Assembly (NCBI RefSeq): GCF_023016115.1 | Contig: NZ_JALKBH010000001.1 | Coordinates: forward strand, 62,001 to 126,000 | Direction of reading: 5' to 3' | Source: Alcanivorax sp. S6407 | GTDB lineage: Bacteria > Pseudomonadota > Gammaproteobacteria > Pseudomonadales > Alcanivoracaceae | DNA length: 64,000 bases | Translations under genes and position numbers: made by a program | In this document: positions 26,501 through 36,018 of the stretch, piece by piece | How positions within the stretch are numbered: the first letter of the stretch is position 1 | Layout of the letters: the number at the start of each line of letters is the position of its first letter | Notes under the pieces: generated by a model | Seen by the model: the letters and a program-made list of their open reading frames with translations, nothing else | Told to the model about the DNA's origin: nothing | Database searches by the model: none

Positions 26501-26815
26501 ATGTCTGAACACAGCGAAGATCGCGACGTCCTCAAAGCCAAGCTCAACCAGGAAACTGCCAAGGCCAGCTGGGCAGAACTGCAGCCCTTCTTTGCGCGGG
26601 GGCAGACCATCTATGTGGCCCCGGGCCTGGATCTGGTGGAGGTGGCGCTGGCCTTTTCCGAAGACAATGCCGCGCAGATTTCCCTGTGGCGTGAAAAGGG
26701 CCAGGTGGACAAGGTGGCCGATGAGCAGGCTGGGCAGTGGTATGAGGCTGACCAGACCCTGTGGAGTGTGGTGGTGATGCCCTGGGTGCTGGTGCAACCC
26801 GAACAGGTTCAGTAG
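26501..26815 (+). CDS. DUF2288 family protein
   Basis: A 104-residue soluble protein matching the DUF2288 pattern: an N-terminal helix (KAKLNQETAKASWAELQPFFARG), then a beta-rich part with VAPGLDLVEVALAFSEDN, and a C-terminal WSVVVMPWVLVQ. The function of the family is unknown. The ATG at 26501 has GGAG 7 bases upstream. It is monocistronic in appearance, followed by a 299-bp gap. Confidence 0.85.
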   Translation: MSEHSEDRDVLKAKLNQETAKASWAELQPFFARGQTIYVAPGLDLVEVALAFSEDNAAQISLWREKGQVDKVADEQAGQWYEADQTLWSVVVMPWVLVQPEQVQ

Positions 26816-27114
26816 CGGTGATGCCCGCCGGTGCCCGGGCTTGCGGGAGTCAATCCTCCGCCTGACTTGCGCCTTCATTACCGGGGTTGCTGGTGTTTTT
26901 TTTCAGTCGCCCCGGTACCTGCTCTTCCCCGTGTTTCGCGTTCTCAAACCACTCTCGTTCCTGCAAATCGACCAGTAATGCTGTGTGCAAAATGCGCAGG
27001 GTGGTACTGGCGCATGGCTACGGTATACAGTGAGTTTTATGGAGCCATTGCAGGCTCCTCCCGGACCTGCCGACAGGTCATTCGGCAGGATGGGCACTGA
27101 CGCCGGAGAAAAGG
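26816..27114. other. Gap upstream of the glutamate dehydrogenase gene
   Basis: These 299 bp hold no credible gene or array. A TATACAGT box around 27030 may be part of the promoter of the large dehydrogenase gene, but no convincing -35 hexamer is visible. Confidence 0.3.
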
Positions 27115-30100
27115 ATGCAGGACGACATCGCCCAACGCCAGACGCTAATGCTGGCTCAGCTTGAACGCATGCTGGCCGAGCAGATCGATACTGAGGAGCA
27201 GCCACTGTTTCGCAGTTTTCTGGCGGGCTATTTTGAAATGGCAAGCCACGCCGCCCTGAATGCCCGCACCCCCGAACATCTCTTCCGGCTGGCCCGGGAT
27301 CACTGGCGCTTTGCCGCTCAGCGTGATCAGGAATTGCTGATCGAGGTCTGCCCTCCCGCACGTAGCGGTGAGCTGGCCAGCCTGCGTACGGTCACCACGG
27401 ATATTCCTTTTCTGGTGGACTCGGTTTCCATGGCCGTGCGTGATGCGGGCACCGCTATCGACTGGACCATTCATCCGGTACTTCGTATTCGCCGCAACGA
27501 TCAGGGTCAGATTTCCCATATCGATGGCGTGGGAGATGGAGAGCATCCAGCAGAGTCACTCATCTATATGGAGTTTGAGCCGCTGGCCAGTGAACAGGAT
27601 TATCAGCAGCTCCGTGAACAGCTGGAGCTGGTGCTGGGAGAACTGCGTGTTGTGGTCAGTGACTTCCATGGCATGCTAGACAACCTTCATGCCACCCAGC
27701 AAAACCTGTCCCGGGATTATCCTGACCGGGATCAGGAGGAACTGGCTGAAGCCCGGGCCTTTATCGACTGGTTACTGGAAGAGCACTTTACCTTTCTGGG
27801 CTACGCCCGTTCCCATGTCCACACGGTGGCTGAGGTAACCCAACTGCAGCTGGATAATGCGGCCGGACTCGGGTTGGCACGGGAGGGCAGTCGTCATGCG
27901 GATGCCGACCAGTTCATTGCCCCTCATGAAGAAATGGCCAAGCACATTGCTCATGGCCGGCTGGTGGTGGTGACCAAGGCCAACATGCGCTCTTCCATTC
28001 ATCATCCCCATTACATGGATGTGATTTCCATCAAGCGCCTGGCGGCGGATGGCAGCGTGGAGGGCACGGATCGTTACATCGGTCTGTTTTCCCTGGACGC
28101 CTACATCAATCGGCCCCGTGATATTCCGCTGATCCGGCTGAAGGTGAATCATGTGCTGGAGCGTTCCCGGTTGCCGGAGCGTTCCCACTCCGGCAAACAT
28201 CTGCGAGACATCATCTATCAGCTGCCCCGTGATGAATTGTTCCAGTGCAGCGAAGACGAACTGTTCCATATGTGCATGGGCATCCGCGCCCTGCGTGATC
28301 GTGATCATCTGCGACTGTTCCTGCGTCGGGATCGTTATGGACGCTTCTATTCCTGCATGGTGTACCTGAGCCGTGAGCAGTTTTCCCGCGAGCTGCGAGA
28401 CCGGGTTACCGATGAATTAATGCGCCTGTGCAACGGCCTGTCGGTGGAACGTACTGTCGACTTTCTGCGCGAGGGACTGGCCCGGATTCATTGCATCATC
28501 CGTATTCCCCAGGGCACCCAGCTCGGCATGACAGAAGGCCAGGTGGAGGAACGTCTGCTGGCCGTCACCCGTTCCTGGTCTGATCAGCTACGGGCGATCC
28601 TGCGAGAGGAGGGCGAGGAGGGCGCTGCGCTGGCCATGCGTTATGGCGATGCTTTCCCGGTGGGGTACCAGGATAACAGCACGCCGCTGGCCGCTGCTGC
28701 CGACATCCATTACCTGGCCCAGTTGTCCCCGCATCAACCTGTGCTGCCCAGCTTGTCGGTCACTGAGGAGGATACGGCGGCCTGTCCTACCTGTCTGCGC
28801 TTGTTCAGTCTCGGTAAGCCGCTGGGGTTATCTGAAATTCTGCCGTTGCTGGAAAACTTTGGTTTAAGGGTGGTGAGCCAGGAGCCCACACGGCTGTGTC
28901 TGCGCGATGGCCAGGATCAGTGGGTGCAATCGTTTTCCGTCCGTGTAGGGGGCGACTGTGCCCTGGGGCCGGTGCAGCAGAAACGCTTCTTTGAAGATGC
29001 TTTTCTGGCCTGCTGGCAGGGGCGCACCGAGAATGATGGTCTGCACCGTCTGGTGCTGCTGGCCGGGCTCAATGCCCGGCAGATTGTCTGCCTGCGCACC
29101 CTGACACGTTACCTGGTGCAAACCGGGCTGCCGTTTTCGCAGAGCTATATGGAGCAGCTGCTGGCGGACCATGCGGTGATCGCCCGGTTGCTGGTGCAGT
29201 TGTTCGAGAATCGCTTTGATCCTTCCGTGGATGATACGCGCCGGCAAAGTGACGGTGTCGCTTTGGCTCAGGCACTGGACCACGAGTTGGATCAGGTGGC
29301 GTCACTGGATGGTGATCGTGTGTTACGTGCTTTCCTCAGTGTGGTGCGAGCCGGGCTGAGAACCAACTTTTATCAGCGTGATGCGGAGGGTAAGGAAAAA
29401 ACCTACGTGAGCCTGAAGCTGGACCCGACCCGGGTGGCGGAATTGCCGCCACCATTGCCGATGTACGAAACCTTTGTCTATTCCCCGCAAATGGAAGGTA
29501 TTCATCTGCGCGGCGGCCCGGTGGCCCGCGGCGGCTTGCGCTGGTCTGACCGGCGCGAAGATTTCCGCACCGAAGTGCTGGGGTTGGTGAAGGCGCAAAT
29601 GGTCAAGAACGCCATCATCGTACCGGTGGGGGCCAAGGGCGGCTTTGTGGTGAAACAGGGCAACCCGGCGCACCGGGAAGAGTGGCAGCAGCAAGGCGTG
29701 GCTTGCTACCAGCAATTCATTCGCGGCCTCCTCGACATCACGGATAACCGCGAAGGTGATGCCGTGGTTGCCCCCGCGTCAGTGGTCCGTCATGACAGCG
29801 ATGATCCCTATCTGGTAGTGGCGGCGGACAAGGGCACGGCCACGTTTTCCGATATCGCCAACGGGCTGGCGGATGAATACGGCTTCTGGCTGGGCGATGC
29901 CTTCGCGTCCGGGGGCAGCGTGGGCTATGACCACAAGAAAATGGGCATCACCGCCCGCGGGGCCTGGGAAAGTGTGAAACGACACTTCCGGGAGATGGGC
30001 AAGGATATCCAGCAACAGCCCTTCACGGTGGCCGGTATCGGTGACATGGGGGGCGATGTGTTCGGCAATGGCATGTTGCTGTCACCGCAGATCCGCCTGG

Positions 30101-31914
30101 TGGCGGCCTTCAACCACATGCACATCTTTATCGATCCGGACCCGGATCCGGAGCTGACCTACAAGGAACGCCAGCGGCTGTTCACCACCCGCGGGGCTAC
30201 CTGGGATGACTTCGATCGCGAATTTCTTTCCGAGGGGGCAGAAATCTACTCCCGATCCGCCAAGCATATCCGTCTAAGCCCTCAGGCCTGTGAGGCGCTG
30301 GGTATCGAACATGACAGCCTGACACCGGCTGAATTGATTCAGGCCATCCTCCGGGCCCCGGTGGAGCTGCTGTGGAACGGTGGCATCGGGACCTACGTGA
30401 AGGGCAGTCATGAGAGTCATGCCCAGGTGGGGGACCGCGCCAATGATGCCATTCGTATCAATGGACGGGAGCTGCGCTGCAAGGTGGTAGGCGAGGGGGG
30501 CAACCTGGGCCTGACCCAGCTTGGGCGGGTGGAGTTTGCCCTCCATGGTGGACGCATCAACACCGACGCCATCGACAATTCCGGTGGGGTGCACAGTTCT
30601 GACCGGGAAGTGAACATCAAGATCCCGCTCAACCAGATGCTCAAGGCAGGAACGCTCACCCATCCGCAGCGCGACCCGATGCTTGAAGCCATGACCGATG
30701 ATGTGGCTCAAGCGGTGCTGCGGGATAACTATGTGCAGAGCCTGGCGCTGAGCCTGCTGGAATACGATGCGGCGAGCCGGCTGGAAGAGCATGCCAGTCA
30801 TCTGCGCATGCTTGAGCGCCAGGGAATACTCACCCGCACCGTGGAATTTCTGCCTGATGATGAAAGCCTCACTGAGCGCCGCTCCCGCGGCAAGGGGCTG
30901 ACCCGGCCAGAGCTTTCTGTGCTGTTGTCCTATACCAAGAACGCGTTGTTTGATGCCTTGCTGGCCTCCAATGTGCCAGATGATCCGTTCTTCGACCGGG
31001 ACGTGTTGAGCTACTTTCCGCCGCTGCTGGTGGAACATTATCGCGAGGCGCTGCTCAATCACGGCTTGCGCCGTGAACTGATTGCTACCGTGCTGGCCAA
31101 TGCGGTGGTCAACCGCATGGGGTTCGCCTTCGTACATCGCTTTGCCGATGAGCATGGCCTGTCCCTGCACCGGCTGGTGAAGGCCTATGCCATGGCGCAC
31201 GCCGTGTTCAATGCGGATGTGTACTGGCGAGCGGTGGATCAGTTGGATGGCATCGTCGACAGCCAGGTCCAGCTGCGTGTCTATGGCCGCGTTATTGGCT
31301 TGCTCAAGCACATGACAACCTGGCTGCTGTTCTACAAGTGGGGGCGGCGGCCGGTGGCGGAAGCCATGGGGCGTTTTCAGGAATCGATCATGGACCTGGA
31401 GCAAATGCTGCCGGACATTCTGCCCGGTGGTTACCGTGAAGACTGGCAGCAGGCGGTGACGGGCATGGGCGAAGACGGGGTGCCGGAGAAAGAAGCCCGG
31501 GTGCTGGCCAACACCATGGTGTTGGGTAGCGGCCCGGATATCGCCGAGTTGGCGTCCCAGGCCCAGGTCCCCTTGCAGCTGGCTGCCGAGGTCTATTTCA
31601 CTGTGGGAGACCGGCTCAATCTTCTCTGGCTGTTGTCGACCATTGTGGATCTCAATGTGAACGGAAAATGGCAGGCGCTTGCACGGGCCAACCTCCGTGA
31701 AGACTGCTACCGTCTGCATCGCCAGGTGGCGGCACGGGTGCTGGAGCAGGAAGGAGAGTCCGCGGAGCAGCGCTTCGACGCCTGGATGGAAAAGTCAGCC
31801 GCCAAGATCCAGTTCAGTATCCGCCGCCTGCACAGCCTGCAGGCCGACAGCCACCACGATTTCATGACGCTGGCGGTGGGTGTACGTGAGCTGCGCAAGT
31901 TGCGGTTCCTGTAG
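27115..31914 (+). CDS. NAD-specific glutamate dehydrogenase, large GDH-180 type
   Basis: A 1599-residue cytoplasmic enzyme of the 180-kDa GDH class that oxidises glutamate to 2-oxoglutarate and ammonia with NAD. The long N-terminal ACT-like regulatory region (about 1-700) includes VTTDIPFLVDSVSMAVRD. The catalytic core starts near residue 795 with GGPVARGGLRWSDRREDFR and contains AKGGFV; a Rossmann part includes GIGDMGGDVFGNGML. The C-terminal helical region completes it. Length fits the family (about 1600). GGAG lies 6 bases before the ATG at 27115. It stands alone as one transcription unit. It feeds carbon from glutamate into the TCA cycle. Confidence 0.97.
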   Translation: MQDDIAQRQTLMLAQLERMLAEQIDTEEQPLFRSFLAGYFEMASHAALNARTPEHLFRLARDHWRFAAQRDQELLIEVCPPARSGELASLRTVTTDIPFLVDSVSMAVRDAGTAIDWTIHPVLRIRRNDQGQISHIDGVGDGEHPAESLIYMEFEPLASEQDYQQLREQLELVLGELRVVVSDFHGMLDNLHATQQNLSRDYPDRDQEELAEARAFIDWLLEEHFTFLGYARSHVHTVAEVTQLQLDNAAGLGLAREGSRHADADQFIAPHEEMAKHIAHGRLVVVTKANMRSSIHHPHYMDVISIKRLAADGSVEGTDRYIGLFSLDAYINRPRDIPLIRLKVNHVLERSRLPERSHSGKHLRDIIYQLPRDELFQCSEDELFHMCMGIRALRDRDHLRLFLRRDRYGRFYSCMVYLSREQFSRELRDRVTDELMRLCNGLSVERTVDFLREGLARIHCIIRIPQGTQLGMTEGQVEERLLAVTRSWSDQLRAILREEGEEGAALAMRYGDAFPVGYQDNSTPLAAAADIHYLAQLSPHQPVLPSLSVTEEDTAACPTCLRLFSLGKPLGLSEILPLLENFGLRVVSQEPTRLCLRDGQDQWVQSFSVRVGGDCALGPVQQKRFFEDAFLACWQGRTENDGLHRLVLLAGLNARQIVCLRTLTRYLVQTGLPFSQSYMEQLLADHAVIARLLVQLFENRFDPSVDDTRRQSDGVALAQALDHELDQVASLDGDRVLRAFLSVVRAGLRTNFYQRDAEGKEKTYVSLKLDPTRVAELPPPLPMYETFVYSPQMEGIHLRGGPVARGGLRWSDRREDFRTEVLGLVKAQMVKNAIIVPVGAKGGFVVKQGNPAHREEWQQQGVACYQQFIRGLLDITDNREGDAVVAPASVVRHDSDDPYLVVAADKGTATFSDIANGLADEYGFWLGDAFASGGSVGYDHKKMGITARGAWESVKRHFREMGKDIQQQPFTVAGIGDMGGDVFGNGMLLSPQIRLVAAFNHMHIFIDPDPDPELTYKERQRLFTTRGATWDDFDREFLSEGAEIYSRSAKHIRLSPQACEALGIEHDSLTPAELIQAILRAPVELLWNGGIGTYVKGSHESHAQVGDRANDAIRINGRELRCKVVGEGGNLGLTQLGRVEFALHGGRINTDAIDNSGGVHSSDREVNIKIPLNQMLKAGTLTHPQRDPMLEAMTDDVAQAVLRDNYVQSLALSLLEYDAASRLEEHASHLRMLERQGILTRTVEFLPDDESLTERRSRGKGLTRPELSVLLSYTKNALFDALLASNVPDDPFFDRDVLSYFPPLLVEHYREALLNHGLRRELIATVLANAVVNRMGFAFVHRFADEHGLSLHRLVKAYAMAHAVFNADVYWRAVDQLDGIVDSQVQLRVYGRVIGLLKHMTTWLLFYKWGRRPVAEAMGRFQESIMDLEQMLPDILPGGYREDWQQAVTGMGEDGVPEKEARVLANTMVLGSGPDIAELASQAQVPLQLAAEVYFTVGDRLNLLWLLSTIVDLNVNGKWQALARANLREDCYRLHRQVAARVLEQEGESAEQRFDAWMEKSAAKIQFSIRRLHSLQADSHHDFMTLAVGVRELRKLRFL

Positions 31915-32076
31915 CTGGGCAGGTTACCAGCCCGAATGGATTAATACAGACGGAAAGGTTCGCGGGACAACGGGGGGCTACGAAGCCGCTGCAGGCATTT
32001 TCGGGCCATACAAGTCTCAAATGAACCGTCTCATGGTTCACCTTGCAACGCTGAAAACCATTGAGTCCGGTCCCCT

Positions 32077-32110
32077 GTTGATATACTGTACAAAAAGACA
32101 GTATATCAAC
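32077..32110. promoter_or_regulatory. LexA/SOS-type operator: 34-bp perfect dyad
   Basis: Two perfect 13-base arms, GTTGATATACTGT (32077-32089) and ACAGTATATCAAC (32098-32110), flank the 8-base centre ACAAAAAG. This contains the LexA consensus CTGT-N8-ACAG with TA flanks. A TATACT -10-like box lies inside the left arm, with TTGAGT 15 bases upstream. The right arm touches the AGGAG ribosome-binding site of the radical SAM gene, so a bound repressor would block both transcription and leader. Confidence 0.85.
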
Positions 32111-32120
32111 AGGAGTCGGT

Positions 32121-33161
32121 ATGCCTGCCGTCAATCGGGGAACGCTTAGCCAGATGCCGGGCCGTTTTGCCGTGTCGCACAGCGACATGGATGATGCGCC
32201 GGTGAATCGTCCCACCCGTTATCATCGCGAACGGGCAAAAAGCATTATCGTCACTAATCGCAGCCCGGACTTGCCCTTTGCGCAGAGCATCAACCCCTAC
32301 CGGGGCTGTGAGCATGGTTGTATCTACTGTTACGCCCGCCCCAATCATGCCTATGTGGATCTGTCCCCGGGGCAGGATTTTGAATCCGAAATCTTCTGCA
32401 AGGACAACGCCGCAGAGGTGTTACGCGACAGTCTGCGCAAGCCGGGTTATCGCTGTCAGCCGATAGTGCTGGGCACCGCCACCGACCCTTACCAGCCGGC
32501 CGAACGTGAGCGGCGCTTGACCCGTGAATTACTGCAGGTGATGGCGGATTGTCAGCACCCGTTCAGCCTGATTACCAAGAGTACCCTGGTGCTGCGTGAT
32601 CTCGATCTGATAGCGCCCATGGCTCGGGCAGGGCGAGCATCGGTGACTGTATCGGTCACAACTCTGGATAACCGGCTCAAGGGGCAGCTCGAGCCACGTG
32701 CCAGTGGAGGCAAGGAGCGACTGCGTGCAATCCGTGAGCTCAGTCGAGCCGGGGTGCCGGTGTCGGTGCTGGTGGCGCCAGTGATTCCCTTTATCAATGA
32801 TCATGAGCTGGAAGAGATTGTGGCCCAGGTGGCACAGGCAGGGGCGGAGCATGCCGGCTATGTGGTGCTGAGACTGCCCCATGAGGTGGGGCCGCTGTGG
32901 CAGGAATGGCTGGATGAGCATTATCCGGACCGGGCTGAGAAAGTGATGTCGGTGATGAGGGATCTGCATGGCGGTGCCATTTATGACAGCCGCTGGCACC
33001 ACCGGCAAAGCGGGCAAGGTGCCTGGTCGCATCTGCTGCGGCAGCGTTTCGACAACGCCTGCCGGGCTTCAGGTTTGTCCAGCGAGGAATCTTTGTCGCT
33101 GGATACCAGTGGCTTTAGTCCCCCGGGGCCCCATGGCCAGCTGGCCCTGTGGGAGGCCTGA
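32121..33161 (+). CDS. PA0069 family radical SAM protein
   Basis: A 346-residue radical SAM enzyme of the SplB-like PA0069 type. The 4Fe-4S cysteines are C63, C67 and C70 in the motif CEHGCIYC. The region INPYRGCEHGC and later VTVSVTTLDNRLKGQLEPRA are typical of the group. SplB repairs spore photoproduct in DNA; the role of PA0069-type proteins is not established. The ATG at 32121 follows AGGAG directly after a LexA-type dyad. I recall that PA0069 itself belongs to the Pseudomonas LexA regulon, which fits. A DNA-damage role is therefore plausible but inferred. Confidence 0.9.
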   Translation: MPAVNRGTLSQMPGRFAVSHSDMDDAPVNRPTRYHRERAKSIIVTNRSPDLPFAQSINPYRGCEHGCIYCYARPNHAYVDLSPGQDFESEIFCKDNAAEVLRDSLRKPGYRCQPIVLGTATDPYQPAERERRLTRELLQVMADCQHPFSLITKSTLVLRDLDLIAPMARAGRASVTVSVTTLDNRLKGQLEPRASGGKERLRAIRELSRAGVPVSVLVAPVIPFINDHELEEIVAQVAQAGAEHAGYVVLRLPHEVGPLWQEWLDEHYPDRAEKVMSVMRDLHGGAIYDSRWHHRQSGQGAWSHLLRQRFDNACRASGLSSEESLSLDTSGFSPPGPHGQLALWEA

Positions 33162-33243
33162 CCTGGAGTGATGTCATTCGCTGGTTCAGGCGGTTGAATC
33201 AGCCGTCAGTAGTATGGTTTCCCGCTTTTCTCTCTGCTAGTTT

Positions 33244-33260
33244 AGTGACCCTTGGTCACT
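33244..33260. promoter_or_regulatory. Candidate TetR operator upstream of the SDR-TetR operon
   Basis: AGTGACC-CTT-GGTCACT is a perfect 7-base inverted repeat with a 3-base centre, 30 bp before the SDR start. Its size and symmetry suit a TetR-family dimer, and a TetR gene is the second gene of the operon. Autoregulation is inferred. Confidence 0.6.
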
Positions 33261-33290
33261 TATGTGTTGTTTATTTACTGGGAGAGAGAA

Positions 33291-34064
33291 ATGGAAGCGT
33301 CATTGCGTGCGGTTCTGGTCACCGGTGCCAGTGCGGGTATCGGTGAAGAGTTTGCCCGGCAGCTTGCCGTGGCAGGACACCACCTGGTGCTGGTGGCGCG
33401 ACGGCTGGACCGGCTGGAAACCCTGGCCAGCGAACTGAAGGGCCGCCACAACATCCAGGTGGAGTGTATCGCCTCTGACCTTGCGAAAGCCAATGCGGCG
33501 GAACAGTTGGTGGCGGAACTGGAAGCCAGAAAGGTGCAGGTGACAGGGCTGATTAACAATGCCGGATTCGGTGACCGCGGTTCTGTTCAAGGTCTGCCGC
33601 TGCAGCGCCAGCTGGACATGATCCAGGTTAATGTCGCCTCTCTGGTGGATCTTACCTGGCGTCTGCTCCCCGGGCTGAAATCAGTACCCAACAGTTTTAT
33701 CATCAATGTCGCTTCCACGGCGGCCTTCCAGGCGGGGCCGAATATGGCGGTGTACTATGCCAGCAAGGCGTTTGTTCTGTCCTTCTCCGAAGCCCTGCAT
33801 GAAGAAGTGAAAGCGGATGGGGTCGCGGTCAGTGCCCTTTGCCCCGGCGCCACGGATTCTGAATTCGCCAGTGAGGCCAACATGACCGACACGGTGTTAT
33901 TCAAGGCCGGTACCATGTCGGCAGAAGCGGTGGTGCGCAAGGCGCTGGATGCCCGACGTCGTGCCATCGTGATCCCGGGGTTGAAGAACCTGCTGATGAT
34001 CTGGATGGGCAAGTTTTCCCCGCGTCTGGTCACGCGCCGGCTGGCGGGTTGGTTGCAGAAATGA
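33291..34064 (+). CDS. Short-chain dehydrogenase (YqjQ/DltE-like SDR)
   Basis: A 257-residue classical SDR. TGASAGIGEEFARQL is the nucleotide-binding motif near the N-terminus. NNAGFGDRG, the serine in NVASTAAFQ and the YYASK catalytic pair follow. The C-terminal part contains a hydrophobic stretch (LKNLLMIWMGKFSP) as in DltE-like members. The ATG at 33291 follows GGGAGAGAG and is better than an upstream TTG. The stop overlaps the TetR start by four bases (ATGA). The substrate is unknown. Confidence 0.9.
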   Translation: MEASLRAVLVTGASAGIGEEFARQLAVAGHHLVLVARRLDRLETLASELKGRHNIQVECIASDLAKANAAEQLVAELEARKVQVTGLINNAGFGDRGSVQGLPLQRQLDMIQVNVASLVDLTWRLLPGLKSVPNSFIINVASTAAFQAGPNMAVYYASKAFVLSFSEALHEEVKADGVAVSALCPGATDSEFASEANMTDTVLFKAGTMSAEAVVRKALDARRRAIVIPGLKNLLMIWMGKFSPRLVTRRLAGWLQK

Positions 34065-34675
34065 CCTGTTGTTTCCAGCGCGCCCGTTCACCGGAGCAAA
34101 AAGCGGAGCGACGGGCGCAGATTCTGCAGGCTGCCGCGCAAGCGCTCGAGAAAGAGCCCTTTCAGGCGATTGCACTAGCGGATATCGGCCGGCAGGCAGG
34201 GGTCAGCAAAGCCGCCTTGTATCGATACTTTCCTTCCAAGGAAGCGCTGTTTCTGGCGCTTTACCTTAGTGAACTGGAACGACTTTCCAGAGAAGAGTTG
34301 CTGGAAGAAAAGCCCCTGTGGGAACAGATGACGGAGATTTTGAGTCGACGTCAGCTGTTTTGCCGGCTCACGGCGATTTTGCACTCCGTGCTTGAACAGA
34401 ATCTTGATGTGGAGCAGGCCCGAGCGTTCAAGGAGGAATTGTTCCGGCACTTCTCCATGTTGAGCCAGCGGCTGCAACAGCATTACGCCCTGCCTGAGAA
34501 GAGTGTAGTGCGATATCTGCTTCAGCTGCAGCAAAGCATTATTGGCTGCTGGGTCATGAGTCATCCTGCACCGGTCGTAGCGGCGGTAATCGATGCGCCG
34601 CCCCTGGATGTGTTCAGCGTGGAATTTTCAGAGGCGCTGGGAGCGCAACTCAAGGCATTGGAGGCGGCGCTGTGA
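34061..34675 (+). CDS. TetR family transcriptional regulator
   Basis: A 204-residue TetR-type repressor. The N-terminal helix-turn-helix includes IALADIGRQAGVSKAALYRYFPSKEALF (split here only to mark the recognition part SKAALYRYFPS, about 51-61). The C-terminal helical ligand-binding domain is family-specific. It is translationally coupled to the SDR gene by an ATGA overlap and to the hydrolase gene by TGATG. A symmetrical operator candidate lies before the operon. The ligand may be a lipid or fatty aldehyde given the neighbours, but this is a guess. Confidence 0.9.
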   Translation: MTCCFQRARSPEQKAERRAQILQAAAQALEKEPFQAIALADIGRQAGVSKAALYRYFPSKEALFLALYLSELERLSREELLEEKPLWEQMTEILSRRQLFCRLTAILHSVLEQNLDVEQARAFKEELFRHFSMLSQRLQQHYALPEKSVVRYLLQLQQSIIGCWVMSHPAPVVAAVIDAPPLDVFSVEFSEALGAQLKALEAAL

Positions 34676-35322
34676 TGAGCACCGATGAGCATCTGCCGGA
34701 GCTGTTGTTAAATCGGGCGAAAGAGCCCAGAGCACTGGTGCTGCTGGCACACGGCGCCGGTGCCCCCATGGACAGCGATTTCATGCATGCCATGGCGGAG
34801 GCGATTGCGGGTCAAGGCGTTACTGTGGCGCGTTTCGAATTTCCTTACATGAACCGCCGCCGGGAGGAGCAACGCAAGTTTCCTCCGGACCGGGCCCCGA
34901 AGTTACTGGCTCATTTTGAGCAAGTCATTCTTCAGGCAGAGGCTTTGGGGCTGCCAATCTGGTTGGCAGGCAAGTCCATGGGGGGGCGGATGGCTTCCAT
35001 GCTGGCCGCAGAATCCGCCGAACGAGCGGGTTCTGTGCAGGGGGTGATTGCGCTGGGCTATCCGTTTCATCCCCCGGGGAAGCCGGAGAAAATCCGCACC
35101 GAACACTTTGGAATGCTGAAGGTGCCCATGCTGATTTGTCAGGGTACCCGGGATCCGTTTGGCAAGCCGGATGAAGTGGCCCGCTATGGTTTGCCTGCAA
35201 CGATTCAGCTGCACTGGCTGGAAGGGGGAGACCATGACTTCAAGCCACTCAAGCGTAGTGGCTGTACTCAGGCAGAGCTGATCGCCGAAGCGGCGGAACA
35301 GGTGGGGCGTTTCATTTCCTGA
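34675..35322 (+). CDS. KANL3/Tex30-like alpha/beta hydrolase
   Basis: A 215-residue alpha/beta hydrolase. LLAHGAGAPMDS is the oxyanion region. GKSMGGRMAS carries the nucleophilic serine. GTRDPFG gives the acidic residue and GGDHDF the histidine. This layout fits the KANL3/Tex30 family of small cytosolic hydrolases. The start overlaps the TetR stop as TGATG; a GTG one codon earlier is equally possible. It is the last gene of the SDR-TetR-hydrolase operon. The substrate is unknown. Confidence 0.85.
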   Translation: MSTDEHLPELLLNRAKEPRALVLLAHGAGAPMDSDFMHAMAEAIAGQGVTVARFEFPYMNRRREEQRKFPPDRAPKLLAHFEQVILQAEALGLPIWLAGKSMGGRMASMLAAESAERAGSVQGVIALGYPFHPPGKPEKIRTEHFGMLKVPMLICQGTRDPFGKPDEVARYGLPATIQLHWLEGGDHDFKPLKRSGCTQAELIAEAAEQVGRFIS

Positions 35323-35408
35323 GACTCATGGCCCGGGTTGTTTGGGCCAGGGCTTGCGGGAGCACCAGCCCTTCAGCACTTAATGCTCCCGACATCCCGA
35401 GTGAATCC

Positions 35409-35876
35409 TTATTTTTTCGGTTTCTCACTGACCCACAAGTTGATGGTGCCTTCGACCACCACAGTGCCGTCATCACGCATCGCCTTGACGGTTACCGGCA
35501 AATCCCCGGGCTTCCAGTCCTCCGGATTCACTTCTGCAATCGCGGTAATGTCGCTGGAGGCTTTGGCGGTGTAATTCACATTCATGCCCTTGGGAATCCA
35601 CCGTAGGTGTTTGGGAATGGAGGATTCGGCCATGGCACCCATGGCACATTCCAGCGCGTTGCAGATGGCAATCACATGTACGGTCTGGATGTGATTCTCC
35701 ACGCCTTTACGCTTTTTGAACTTAACTTCACAGAAATTCGGTCGCAGTTCGGTGATCACTGGGGTGATAGTGGCGAAGTAGGGGGCCTTGCGGCTGAACA
35801 TCATGGAGAACAGCTTTCTGCCAGCGGGCAGCTTAAGGGCTTTTTCGTAGAGGTTGATCAGGTAGTTGTCGCTCAT
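35409..35876 (-). CDS. DUF4442 hotdog-fold thioesterase-like protein
   Basis: A 155-residue protein with the DUF4442/hotdog pattern. A long N-terminal helix region precedes the core ITPVITELRPNFCEVKFKKRK. The segment HVIAICNALECAMG is the usual hotdog active-site helix, and the C-terminal strands end GTVVVEGTINLWVSEK. Related proteins are acyl-CoA thioesterases; activity here is unproven. The ATG at 35876 has GGAG 8 bases upstream; an in-frame ATG at 35918 has none. It is divergent from the DUF748 gene. Confidence 0.85.
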   Translation of the reverse strand: MSDNYLINLYEKALKLPAGRKLFSMMFSRKAPYFATITPVITELRPNFCEVKFKKRKGVENHIQTVHVIAICNALECAMGAMAESSIPKHLRWIPKGMNVNYTAKASSDITAIAEVNPEDWKPGDLPVTVKAMRDDGTVVVEGTINLWVSEKPKK

Positions 35877-36018
35877 GAGTGTGTCTCCAGGTGGCTCTCC
35901 CGATGAGAATGCAGTCATTTTCCATGGCTGTCTGCATGGCGCAATGGGTTTGGGGCGCCACTGTGACGCGCAGGTGCTACCATGGCGTCAGGATTGAATC
36001 AGCAAGAAGGATCAGGGT

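Noticed and set aside
30274-31719. 481-residue open frame on the minus strand over the glutamate dehydrogenase gene
   Set aside because: It is an antisense shadow of a strongly supported gene, rich in H and Q with no recognisable domain.
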